A stretch of 64,000 nucleotides of DNA, from assembly GCF_033439725.1 (NCBI RefSeq), contig NW_026944384.1, positions 5,270,001 through 5,334,000 of the forward strand. Reading direction: 5' to 3'. Positions 35,360-45,700 of this stretch are shown here, piece by piece. The position numbers and the translations under genes are program-made. Origin of the DNA: Neurospora tetraspora (lineage: Eukaryota > Ascomycota > Sordariomycetes > Sordariales > Sordariaceae). Numbering within the stretch: the first letter of the stretch is position 1; every line of letters begins with the position of its first letter. A model generated the notes under the pieces. That model saw only the letters and a list, made by a program, of their open reading frames with translations. It ran no database searches and was not told the DNA's origin.

Positions 35360-36460
35360 TCAATCATCCAGATCCAGCCTGGAATTCTCCTTCCTCACCA
35401 CCGCCACCGGCAGCGTGTGCATCTCATCATCACTTCCATCCGCGTCTTCTCCCCTCCCTATTCCCCTCTCCAAATTCTCCGTCTCCCTCAACACCTCCCT
35501 CACCCTCTCCATCCTCCTCACCGCCCCCTCCAACATTTCCAGCCTCTCCTTTTTTTGCTCGTCTCTCTTCTCCAGCGTCTTCACCCGTTCCTCCAGCTTC
35601 GCTCTCGCCCTCCTTTCCGACGCGACCATCTCGTTGGCTTCCGAGAACAGGGTGACCGATAGCTCCTCGATCTCCTGCGAGGCGGCGGTGAGTTTCGTTT
35701 CGGCTTTGGCTAGCTTGGCGCGCGTTTCGGTGTGCAGCGATTTTTCCGTGCTCAAGGCGGCTTGGAGGTCCGAAATCTCCTTTTGTTGTTGTTGTTGTTG
35801 GGTGATGGAAGGGGTGGATTGGAAGGGTTGTTGGAGTGGACTGCTTTGGGTGAAGGATTGCGAGAGGGTGGATTGGTGCGTTGGCATATGCGGGTGGGAA
35901 CCGGCGGATTTGAGGTTGGGCGTCGATTTGCGCGAGGTCAAGAAGGCGGAGAGACGGGAGGCGGCGCCCGTGGGCAGGAAGGAGGAGATGGAGCCGACGC
36001 TGCCAGGGGCGGCGGGGGAGGCGTTGGCTGTTGCGGTGGTGGAGGGGGTTGCGGATTGGGGAGGGGTGGCGAGGGCAGCAGCGGCGTGTTGTTGTTGCTG
36101 TTGTTGCGGTGATGATATTTGGGAGGCAGCTGGGGAGGTTTGGGATTGTTGTTGTTGCTGTTGTTGTTGTTGTTGTTGTTGTTGTTGCTGTTTGAGTTGG
36201 CCCCGTAGTCGGGTTATCTCGTCTTCGTAATCGGCCCAGCGATCGACGGCGGATGAAGCCTTTTCGTTGAGCAGGCGCACTTGGTTTTGAAGTTCTTGGA
36301 TCTTGTTGTGGGCGTCGAGAACGGCCGCTTGCATCTCCACCAAAGGTTGGGTCCCCTCAAGATCGATACCGCATTGCGGGCAGCAAGGGGCGGTAGACAA
36401 GGTGGTGACGGGTTCGACGACGGGGGCGGCGATCATCGTCATGGTGGTGGTGGTCGACAT
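35360..36460 (-). CDS. sec2: SEC2-type Rab guanine nucleotide exchange factor
   Basis: A single exon of about 366 residues. A Sec2p/Rabin8 coiled coil lies near residues 225-310 (SLHTETRAKLAKAETKL, IEELSVTLFSEANEMVASE); the F-SEANEMV core is the family's Rab-binding signature. In yeast Sec2 activates Sec4 on secretory vesicles. The N-terminus has a CPQCG pair followed by a shorter coiled coil (LDAHNKIQELQNQVRLLNEK). Between them are a polyglutamine run of about 15 and Gln/Ser/Pro-rich filler. It is much shorter than yeast Sec2 (about 760 residues), lacking the long C-terminal regulatory part, as is usual for filamentous fungal homologues. The last residues, RLDLDD, end in a clear stop. Confidence 0.85.
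   Translation of the reverse strand: MSTTTTMTMIAAPVVEPVTTLSTAPCCPQCGIDLEGTQPLVEMQAAVLDAHNKIQELQNQVRLLNEKASSAVDRWADYEDEITRLRGQLKQQQQQQQQQQQQQQQSQTSPAASQISSPQQQQQQHAAAALATPPQSATPSTTATANASPAAPGSVGSISSFLPTGAASRLSAFLTSRKSTPNLKSAGSHPHMPTHQSTLSQSFTQSSPLQQPFQSTPSITQQQQQQKEISDLQAALSTEKSLHTETRAKLAKAETKLTAASQEIEELSVTLFSEANEMVASERRARAKLEERVKTLEKRDEQKKERLEMLEGAVRRMERVREVLRETENLERGIGRGEDADGSDDEMHTLPVAVVRKENSRLDLDD
36147..36193 (-). repeat. CAA/CAG repeat encoding polyglutamine in sec2
   Basis: A nearly pure CAA tract with two CAG interruptions on the minus strand gives the polyglutamine run. A shorter CAA run near 35782-35800 codes for a second one. Such tracts often vary in length between strains. Confidence 0.85.
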
Positions 36461-37659
36461 GGCTCACCGGGCCCCGATAGGACGGACAATATCGACGGGA
36501 AGCGGGAGTCCGCGCCTTGTCGGATTGGACGGAAAATGGTGATGGATTGAAACGGTTCGTCCGGTCTCGATGTTTTTCTTCTCGGGAACCAAGTGGACTC
36601 CTGTCAGGAACGGGAAAACTGGATGGAGACGCGGTTGCGGTGGGGATGGCTTGGTTCCCGTAGAAACAGGGGCAGGGGCTTCTTGTTTTCGTCTGGGTAT
36701 TTGTTTTGTGTATCTGGAGGCGCTGGCGAAGCTGACCAACACGTCGCCAGATCTCACTCTTTCTCCTCCTTTTTTGAGGAATGAGTAAGCTGTGAAAGGG
36801 AGGACAAGAAATGGGTGGAGATGTTCAAGGCACGCAGGGTCTCGGTGACGTACCGCCCTCCCGTTCTGAGCCCCCCGCCGTTCCGATGATCTTCAGCGGT
36901 ATGTAGGTACCGCATGCACGATGCAAGGCCCATGTGGGGGAGTGGGAGACGCCGAGCCGCCCTTGAGCTGCCCTAAAGAAACAACACCCATTAACGTTTG
37001 GCCCAAGGGGCCCAGGGGGCGGATGACGGCACGGAAAGATGAACAATAGAACACATATGAAGAAGGTTAATGGTATCTTTATTCAATAGTGGGTATCCAG
37101 CTCCTTAACGCAATGACAGGCTTAGGTTGGCCTAATGCCACTATATCTTCCCATGGCGTGACAGGATCATAGCCCGTCATCATCTTCATGATCTCCGAAG
37201 TGGACACTGTATCATAACTATGTTGTTCCGCTGTGTCAAGAATTGAAGTCTTGACATGTTCGAGTTCCATACTTCTCCGAACGCGCACCCCATCGCCCCA
37301 GACCCTTTTCTGCACGGTCTAACTTGGCGTACTGGGAGTATCCGCCAGAGATTCTTGGGCCAAGATATCTCTAGGCTTGGATCCAACGTTGGTCTTGCGC
37401 CCTCAGACTTGTAGGCTTTGTGGAGCGGTCAAATCTGTCGATGGGCGGGCCTCTGGAGAACCGTGACGTTTCAACGGTCGACCTGCCGCCGCATTTGAAA
37501 GCCCATAAGAGGTGCTTCCATTGCCCGGCGAGCTCCTCGAGCAGGATTGATGCCCGTATCATCATGATAACACGCTGTACCTCAAGCCAGTAACTCCGCT
37601 ATGCATTTCGTCTTGAGCATCTTTGTTCATCACTCGTTTCGAACCTCTACCCGCCGAGT
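36461..37659. other. Spacer between sec2 and csl4 (tandem, minus)
   Basis: Contains the sec2 promoter and leader (near 36461-36800) and the csl4 3' region. Short minus-strand frames near 37079-37565 show no domain. No RNA gene seen. Confidence 0.6.
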
Positions 37660-38365
37660 TCAGTAGGGCTTCGCAACCTTTCTGGGTTCGCTTAGCCCGG
37701 TCTCGGGGTCCTTGTATTCCTTCCAGTTGACGGGGTACATGGTGTTTCCAGCCTCGCTTGTCGCCATGATGACACCGAGCTCGTTGCGCGCTGTCGACAG
37801 GTAGTAGCTTGCTTGGTCACCGAGAGAAATCTAGTAGATGGCAGCACATCAGTAAAGTGTTCAATGACAAGAAGAGGAGAAGAGCACTCACCACCTCAGC
37901 TCTGACAATATCACCGGGCCTGAAGCTGTCGTAGATCTTCACCCTGTCCTTCTCTGTCGCCCTCACGTCCTGCACTCTAATCAGGCCCTGCCACTCGGCC
38001 TCCAGAACAGTATCGCCACAAATCAGGATGGCCACGACCGCTTGGCGCGGCATGATGCGAATCACCCGGCATAGCACAATGTTGCCCACTTCAGGCAGCA
38101 CCTCGCGCTTGTCTGACGAACCCGCTGAGCGCAGTACCGAGATGGTCGGCAGCTCGGCGGGCGTAGTCTGGGTGTTGATGATCTTGTTCAAGCGCTTGGC
38201 AGGACCAGGCGCCTTGGCAGGCTGTGTGATGTTGACGACGCCGAGCAGCGAAGAGTAGAGGTTCGACTCGTGGATATGGGTTCCAGGGCCGGGTTGGAAC
38301 TTGGAGATGGGGCCAAGGAATTGGCCGGGGATGGCCATCGAAGGGGAGGAGGATGTCGTCGCCAT
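37660..38365 (-). CDS. csl4: Exosome subunit CSL4
   Basis: An S1/zinc-ribbon cap protein of the RNA exosome, which degrades and trims RNA 3' to 5'. Two exons, 38365-37892 and 37830-37660 (61-nt intron), give 214 residues. The N-terminal domain (AIPGQFLGPISKFQPGPGTHIHE, split in the family by YSSLLGVVNI) is typical. The S1 domain follows (LPEVGNIVLCRVIRIMPRQA; GLIRVQDVRATEKDRVKIYDSF; GDIVRAEVISLGDQASYYLS), and the Csl4-specific C-terminus (NELGVIMATSEAGNTMYPVNW) lies in exon 2. The codon after the junction continues the S1 strand EVISLGD exactly. Of several possible upstream codons only this ATG is in frame and in good context. It is divergent from erg-1. Confidence 0.96.
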
Positions 38366-39020
38366 TGTGTCGGTCGTTCTGGGTCGATGACGAAAGTTTG
38401 CGAAAGGGTGGAAAGTGGGATTGTAAGAGACGCGGTGCGACGCGCAAAGGGAACTAAACAAACTAGAGATAACGATACGATAGAACGGACCCCGCGGCGA
38501 TAACAAATTACCTAGAGCTTCTGATAGATGTTCGGATACCGAAATGTGATTGACCGGGCCCGCGGACGGGACTCAATGACGGAGGGGCACCGAAAAATTG
38601 GAAACCCCTGTCGGAGTGCTGCCGGACGAGCTGCCGGCGAGGGGAGCTTCTGAAAGCACTCCAGCCTGCCGGTGTGTCTGTCCCCAATTGGTCGCGGCAG
38701 TGGCTCCCCTAGAACTCGTCTCAACGCTATCCGCGCAATTGAGCGTTCTCATTGGCCAAATTTGTGGAAAGTCAGACGTGTCGGAAGTCGCGACACCCGC
38801 CTGGGCGGGCATGTTGCAACAGCAACCTCAGGGTCCTCCACAAGGAATCAGGGGTTGCCGTGGGTTGTTGAGGTTGGGATCGCGAACCCCCCCTGTCGGC
38901 GGTGGAATTGTTGTGGCCATTGTTTTGTTTCTTTATAATTCAAGATTCCCATCTTCTCTTTCCCCGGTTTCTCCTTGTGTTCTTGACATTGTGCCGTCTC
39001 GTCAATCGCAAACCGTCACA
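38366..39020. promoter_or_regulatory. Divergent promoter csl4/erg-1
   Basis: The 655 bp between the two start codons must contain both promoters. TTTATAATTC at about 38931-38940, 80 bp before the erg-1 start, is a possible TATA-like element. No gene seen. Confidence 0.5.
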
Positions 39021-39853
39021 ATGCCTTCCAAGAAGCAGTCCTCCTCCGGCGGCAACAAGCCGTCCGGCTCCGGCTCCAGCTCCGGCTCTTCCTCCGGTTC
39101 GTCTTGCCGCTGCCGCTGCCGCTGCAGCATCGGTGGCTGGCTCAAGTTCTTCGCCATCTTGTTCGCCCTGGTTGCGCCTATCGCCTACGTCCTTGAGCAG
39201 CGTCTCGAGTCCTTCTACGTCTTCGATACCGAGCACCTTCACGATCTGTCCAAGCGCGCCATCAGCGCCCATGGCAGCGACACCAAGGCCATTGTCAAGT
39301 ACATTGTCGACGAGCTGAACGAGCGCAACGGCGTTGCGCCCTACGTCAACAACGATGAGGAGTGGGTGTTCAACAACGCTGGTGGTGCCATGGGTGCCAT
39401 GTACATCATCCACGCCTCCATCACCGAGTACCTGATCATCTTCGGTAAGCCCCCCTCCAAACGCTTTTCTCAGCATTCTTTGGACCTATAACTAACAACA
39501 CACTTCACAAATCAGGCACTGCCATCGGCACTGAGGGTCACACCGGCCGCCACACCGCCGACGACTACTTCCACATCCTCACCGGCACTCAGACTGCCTA
39601 CGTCCCCGGCGAGTACGAGCCCGAGGTCTACCCTCCCGGTTCCGTCCACCACCTCGTCCGCGGCACCGTCAAACAGTACAAGATGCCCGAGAGCTGCTTC
39701 GCGCTCGAGTATGCGCGCGGCTGGATCCCTCCCATGCTGTTCTTCGGCTATGCCGATACCCTCAGCAGCACGCTCGATTTCCCTACCCTCTGGCGCACCT
39801 CCGTCGTTACCGGCCGCGAGATGATCAGCAACTTGCTTAAGGGCAAGTTCTAA
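39021..39853 (+). CDS. erg-1: C-8 sterol isomerase (ERG2 family)
   Basis: Moves the double bond of fecosterol from C8 to C7 in ergosterol synthesis, at the ER; the Neurospora gene is called erg-1. Two exons, 39021-39444 and 39516-39853, give 253 residues, slightly more than the yeast protein (222). A Ser/Gly-rich stretch and an odd CRCRCRCS run precede the single N-terminal membrane anchor ([20 protein letters not shown], about residues 40-59). Family blocks follow: [88 protein letters not shown]. The intron sits inside [12 protein letters not shown] and is needed to rebuild it. Loss of this gene gives polyene resistance in Neurospora (established knowledge). Confidence 0.97.
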
Positions 39854-40269
39854 GCTTGTTGTTAGATCTTCTTTTTGGTCTGCCCCCTTCATGGGGAGGG
39901 GTGTTGGAAGAACGCAAAAGGTTTTGGAAAGCATGGGATAGAATATAGAGTATAGATATGGCTTTTTCGGCACAGGGGGATGTACACATGCTGCTGTACC
40001 TTTGCGCCGTCTATGTTGGACCGGAGTTTTTGGTTAGACCACAACCTGCCTATACCCATATCTACGTAATGTAATCAAGACATGACTACAAAGTAACCTC
40101 TTCTTGGATCATTCATCGCCTTGGTTTCTCCATTCGCCGGTGAGTCTTTGACATCAAGCAGCTGTGACCTTGAGAAGACGCTCGGGTTGACTTATACCTG
40201 AGCTCTGGTTCAGTAAAGCCAACCCTTTTCAGAGAACTTCCTCGTTGCTGCCTTCAAAACCAGGCCTCT

Positions 40270-40318
40270 TCACTTCTCTCTTTACTTCTCTCTTTACTTC
40301 CCTCTTCACTTCTCTCTT
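40270..40318. repeat. CT-rich tandem repeat
   Basis: About four degenerate copies of a 13-bp unit of the form CACTTCTCTCTTT. In intergenic DNA downstream of erg-1. Confidence 0.7.
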
Positions 40319-41208
40319 GATCACTAATCATGTTCTCCAACATCTATACTTCACCACCACCGTCGTGTCCCATCTTAGCCTGCCTCTTTAGAACACCATA
40401 CTTCTACTAACAATACCATCAACGAACCACAGGAGCAAACAAGGCATCCAAAGCAGCGTCGCACAAAACATTACGATACACACTCACACCATCTCGGCTT
40501 TCTTCGGCACGTTCCTTCCTTTCTCTCTTGCTTCATTCACACTGGACCAAACTGAGTGCCGTGATGACGATGAACAGTTGGTTGGCCTTATCTCGTTTCC
40601 TCGTTTGTTCTGCCGGGCAGTCCGTCCGTCCGTCTGTCCGTCATCACGCCACTACGCCACCACGAGACGACGAAGAACGGAGAGATGGGTGGTTTCACAA
40701 GTGACGACGATTCGTCCTGATTTCAAAGCTAAGATAGCCGGCTGATTAAGATATCTTACAGGAGGATATCGCGGCTAAACTATGTTTTGTCGCCACCGTA
40801 ATTTTCTTTGGAAATACGCGACGCTACTGAACAGAAACAGGATAGTAGATGGATGGGATGGATGGGTGACTCCAAAGTTGCCGTGCTTGTGTGTGCGAGA
40901 GATGGCTGACACGACGGGAGAAAGCCATCATCGCGATGTTCGAGGCCGCTTGTTGTGATGCTTCGTGATGTGATGGACTCCCAATGTTAGACAAGCGCTA
41001 GGTATACATACGCTACTCTCGGTCATGATCTGGTGATAAGTTTACTGTTATGTTGCTGTTGGACAATGGTTGAAGACAGCTCTAAGACTATCCTAGAATT
41101 TCGAAATATTTGATCTTCCTTAATTGAAACTTCGAGTTTGCGAAAACATTGTCCAGCGGCGGGTGTTATCTTCACCATGTCGTCAACGTAGATAGCAGTT
41201 TGTTCGGC

Positions 41209-41680
41209 TTAGTACTGCCGAGTTGTCATAGTTGGACTATAGAGACTCGGGATCGTGACTTGGCGACAGTTCATCTCATCTTGTTTCCTTGAAGACGTTA
41301 TATATGGCACATGAATTCTCCCCATGACCAAAGCTTTCCTATAGCTGTGCGCAAAGCCGTCATCCGTAATTATAGTACGAATGTTACGAGTAGAAGGAAC
41401 TTTGGCTCTGAAGCGTTTGGCGAGCCATACTATCTCAGGCGGTCGACGGGCAGTTAGTTTATCGAAGTTTCCTGGGTTGCGGACCCGGAACCAACAGAGC
41501 TGATCGACGTGTTGACCGGAAACCCATACCCATCTCCATCCCCGCCCGTCGGGCATCGCCATTCTCCTCATCATCGGTTTCTCGCAATTGTTGTTTTAAA
41601 AGTCGACATCGTGAGGTTACTTTTGGAGTTTTAGACCCCTCATCCGAAGTGGATGAAGTGGAAGCCCCCCGTGGAACCAT
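41209..41680 (-). CDS. Weak candidate two-exon gene, unknown protein
   Basis: Two exons, 41680-41530 and 41429-41209, would give 123 residues (MVPRGASTSSTSDEGSK at the start, MTTRQY at the end). The proposed 100-nt intron has a GTATGG donor, CTAAC branch site and TAG acceptor and joins two open frames in phase. I recognise no domain, and the exon lengths are within what chance could produce. It lies in the large gap between erg-1 and nmr. Confidence 0.22.
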
Positions 41681-43769
41681 CTCCACTGTCCCCGTACTTC
41701 CGTTCGCACTGGTGCAAACCGGCCCGGCGCTTCCAGGGGGTCATCATCTTCTGACCGAACTCACCTCCGCGACTGCTCCGTACTGCCAGACTGCCCAAGG
41801 CCACAAGGCCACCCTGCATTGCAGAACTGCCCGTGTGAGAAAATTTTCACATCAGAACAAATTTTCCAACGGCCTCGTGACACTGCTCGAGCGAACAGCT
41901 AGGCCGGATTTATGGTTCTAGAAGTCATACAGTGGAACCCGGCAGTGGAGTGAGGTCCAATGTCGCCATGTTTCCGTGTGTTCGGGGCCGCATTAGGGTG
42001 TGTTGGTGCTGGAAACGCCAGAGCGGGATGGGTTGACGCCGGCGTCGTGCCGCCGCTTGTGCTTGTTTTTTTCCCTTCTTGACCGCTACGGCATCCAGAA
42101 GAACTCCTTTCTTTCTTTCCCCGCCCTTTGACCCGCCAGCAGGAAGAAAATTGCGGGGAAGAAACGGGACCTGTCAAGCTTGTTTCGTAGGCTCGTAGGG
42201 GCGTAGGGCACTGCGGTGCGCTGAAAGAGGGCCCCCCGTGCCAGTGTTGCTATCGGCAAGGCTCTCCCGATAGTGTCTATTGTTGTGTGGTTTCAGCCGA
42301 GGTTTCAGCGAGCCAAACAGCATGGGGACACGGTTCTTGACAACTTCTCTGGACACAAAAAAATAGGTCAGCCGAGAACTTTGGTTCCTTGCATAGGCGA
42401 CATCCGCGGAAATGTTGCTCGCGGGAAGAACGAGGCAGCGAAGTCGGGAGCCAATGCCGATCCAACATTGCCAACGTCGACAGTGGTGGACGACATGGAC
42501 GCCTGTGGGAGGGTGACTCAAGTGCAATGAGACTGCCCCAAAAGGGTGTTAGTGAGCCGGTTTGTACGTAATTGAAAGGGGATCCGCCGGCATCCAGCCT
42601 CACCAGCGTCGTTTCTGCCAGCTTTTTTTTGAACGATCCGACTTTTTCTTTGGCCTGTCAGAGGTGTACTCCGGCTGTCAGGGAGGTCACCGCCAAGCAA
42701 TAAGCACTGTTGCAGACAACGGGTAGCTGGGAACGACGACGATTCGACTCGAGCCTCCTGGAGGAATCATCCATGGACGACGACCCTCCGAGAAGGTGGT
42801 ATTGGTGTGTTATACAGACCCAACGGCCAACATTCAGCAACCCTCAATCACGTCAATCAACGGCAGAGAAGATTCCAGAGCGGTGACAGGTCGTATCGGG
42901 ACGGACTCCATGTAATGCTATGCCAAAGAGTCGAGGCTTCATATAAATTGCGATTTTGGGATCGATGAGCGCTGAGAGCCTGACCGAGTGGTCTCGCCAG
43001 ACGTCTTCCGCAGCTGAGCGGCAAGAGCGTGGGAGATGCCAAGAAGCTTTACTAAAGAGAATGGGATTCGGGGACTGGATGGGGAAGGTATAAGGTAAGA
43101 GCAACCTCTTAGCTGCATGAGAAAGGCCGGAGCCGCCTGTCGTCCACACAGCGTCCGTCCAAACGTCATCGGAAAGTTTTTCGGCGCCAGTTTTAGCCTC
43201 TTTGCGCTACGGGCATGGGGGAGGAGCGAAAGGATTCGATGTTTGGATTTTTAGGTGATTTTTGAGAAGGAAACAACGTCCAACAAAGCGAGGCACGTGC
43301 GAGGGGAGGAAACCACCTGACAGACAACAAACTGACAAGGTAGTAAAAAGCTGAAGCCAGGATCAAAGACAAAGGCACATGACCCGTCAGGAGTCTAGGC
43401 CTGTGCAGGCCCCAAGAAACAACGAAATGCTGTCCTGATAAACATTTGTTGATCGACAATTTAAACCCTGACCTGCCATGTCTGCCAATGCTACCATGGA
43501 TTTTTGTTATCACGTCGGCGGCTCATGCCGAGCAAAACGTCTAGCTTATCGTGTTTATCTGATTCATCGAGAAGGCGACCACACACCACACCTCTTGCCC
43601 GTTTGGGTTCCATACTGTACAAATGTACCTTGATGGCTGCCCGGTTGACCGCTCTGTGAGATTAGAAAGCCGTGCAACCACCACGATCCAATTCTTTTGT
43701 CCCATATGCCCGCTGCGGTCGTACAATGTACAGATATCCTCGACTGAAGGCATCGTGATTCGGGTGGGT

Positions 43770-43784
43770 TATCTATCGCTTATC
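43770..43784 (-). promoter_or_regulatory. Triple GATA motif upstream of nmr
   Basis: TATC (GATA on the minus strand) occurs three times within 15 bp. GATA factors such as NIT2 prefer closely spaced GATA pairs. Further pairs lie at 44841-44849 (minus) and 45177-45184 (plus). Binding is inferred, not shown. Confidence 0.35.
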
Positions 43785-44974
43785 ATTCCCCGCCTCGTCT
43801 GTTCCTGTTGTTCCATTGCAACTCGCATTGCACAGACGACACTGCACCAACAAGACAGGTTTTACTCTGGGACGGCACCCCCTCAGCCGCCATGCTTGAA
43901 AATCATGGCCTCGTGGCCCTCCTTAGCTGCACCTTTATCTAGATACCAAGACCCGGTCAGACCGGGACTGCTACTTCAGGTACCGGTATCCAATTACCTG
44001 GGGTACATAGGGCGATAGTGGACAACCTCAAGACTGGGGAACATGATCCCGTCTGGAGAGCTTCCGCGTCTAAAGAGATAAATTCCCGTCTGGGTCCTGG
44101 GCCTTGCTTCCGTCGTCGCCAATGTCGTTTTCCCCACGATATGCTATCTGTCGATGATGCCAATTGGACGGATAACCGTTGCCATGAATGCCATGAAGAA
44201 TCTAAATTCACAGCGTGCCTGGGCTCGCTTGCTTGCTTGCTTGTCGTCCTCGAAAAGGAGATGGGGCTCTCGTCGTCGACGAGCAGGGCCATGGTCCAGA
44301 GTGGAACCCGGTGTCGGGACGGGGACCGTGGTGTGGACTCGCGGTGGACTGCAATTCCTGGCTCCATCAACCCGGCCCGTAAAATGGCAAATTCTTGTCA
44401 CTCTCCTCCGCCTGGTGTTCGCCTGGTGTCCGCCTGCCCTGGAGCCGCTGAGAAGGAGCGAGCGGGACCACTGGCAGGAAGAGAAGCCATGGCCAGAAGG
44501 CACCATGCCCGGACCATTGCGCGCACCTCGCGGGCTACTTGGATGGTTCACCCAGTGGATAGCTGCTCGCAATGCGATTGGCCAGAATCGTTTTCTATTT
44601 GCTTCCCTTTGTTTGGTGGTCGTCGAGCCCTTCGCTCTCATCTTCAGTAGCAGCCAGGGGATCTCCTTGCTATTAAACCGCACTCCGTCCCATACGCTCG
44701 CGCTTCTCTCGCTCTTGTTTCGATTTCAATCTCTCTTGCCCGTTGCTGTCACCATCCTGCTGCTGGCTGCTTCCGAGTTCTGAGTCCTTTGGAGATTCCT
44801 CCCCGTTGTCCTCCTGTTAGTCGGCCTTCCCTCAGTTCCCTATCTTATCGGCTGCCCATATCTGCAACATCCGGATCTTTTCAGTTGTCGATTGATCTTC
44901 GAGTCCCGTCCCTGACTTGGCAACGCAGACGGTATCGTTTTCAGACATTACAACAGGTACGAGGAACTTGTACA

Positions 44975-44981
44975 TATAAAA
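44975..44981 (+). promoter_or_regulatory. nmr: TATA box candidate for nmr
   Basis: TATAAAA is followed within 20-70 bp by a nearly pure pyrimidine stretch, the typical setting of a fungal transcription start. It implies a leader of about 0.7 kb with no ATG before the nmr start. Confidence 0.45.
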
Positions 44982-45700
44982 GGTACTTACATTATCTTGC
45001 CTACTTCCTTCCCTCCACCTCCCCTGCCCTGTCGCCCTGTCCAGTTTCCCGTCCTGCCCGCCGCCTGCGGTTTCTCACCCACCCGACCTACCTATCCAAT
45101 TGCCCCGCAGTGACATCCAGCACTCAGTGCAGCACGCAGTACAGTACATCTCTAACACCGCCATTGGAACCCCGCTGATAGATAAACGACGGGTCAAGAA
45201 AGAAAGAGAATACGCCATCGACTCAGCAGGGCACGATACCGCCATTCCATCCGCGGTACACGGGGCCACCGTTCCGCCAGCAAGCACATCAGCAGACCAG
45301 AGCAATCCAATCAAATCCGCTGCCCTGCACTTTCCTGGCAATTTCCTGTCCTCGGTCGGCAATTTTCTCACCGGTATCGCCTGCGCCGCCCTTGCGCTTC
45401 CAGAACCACGATCGCTGCTTAGCTCGACTTTTTTTTTTTACGGCCCATCATCACCCTCCCTGCCGCTTCCGAAAAGGGTCGCAACGGGAACTTATAGCGG
45501 TGGTCGCAATAGGAAATTCCTTTTAGCGCATTAAGCAACCGGCAAGAGCATTTTTGCGCCAACACCTGTTCGAAGAGGACTCCTGTTTTCTGGGGAGACA
45601 CAGCATCTCTAGCCGGGCCCTCTCCTCGTAGAAAAAGTTTGAGACAGTCAGGGAATCTTTGGGAGGACGGTGACACCCGGCCATCGCACTACAGCCCACC

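Larger units (their letters stand above)
39854..45700. other. 5.8-kb region upstream of nmr
   Basis: The first part is the erg-1 3' region. A CT-rich 13-bp tandem repeat lies at about 40270-40318. A weak two-exon candidate gene lies at 41209-41680 (minus). Several overlapping plus- and minus-strand frames at 43620-44780 have no recognisable domain; the longest with an ATG is 44154-44783 (209 codons). From 44575 to the nmr start there is no ATG at all, and TATAAAA lies at 44975-44981. Paired or triple GATA motifs are at about 43770, 44841 and 45177. Confidence 0.55.

Noticed and set aside
40618-40645. GTCC-type short repeats as a possible CRISPR or regulatory array
   Set aside because: A few tetranucleotide copies only, with no spacers; simple repeat.
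44154-44783. 209-codon plus-strand frame upstream of nmr
   Set aside because: Starts at an ATG but overlaps other frames of similar length, shows no domain, and its end merges with the nmr promoter; left as unresolved.
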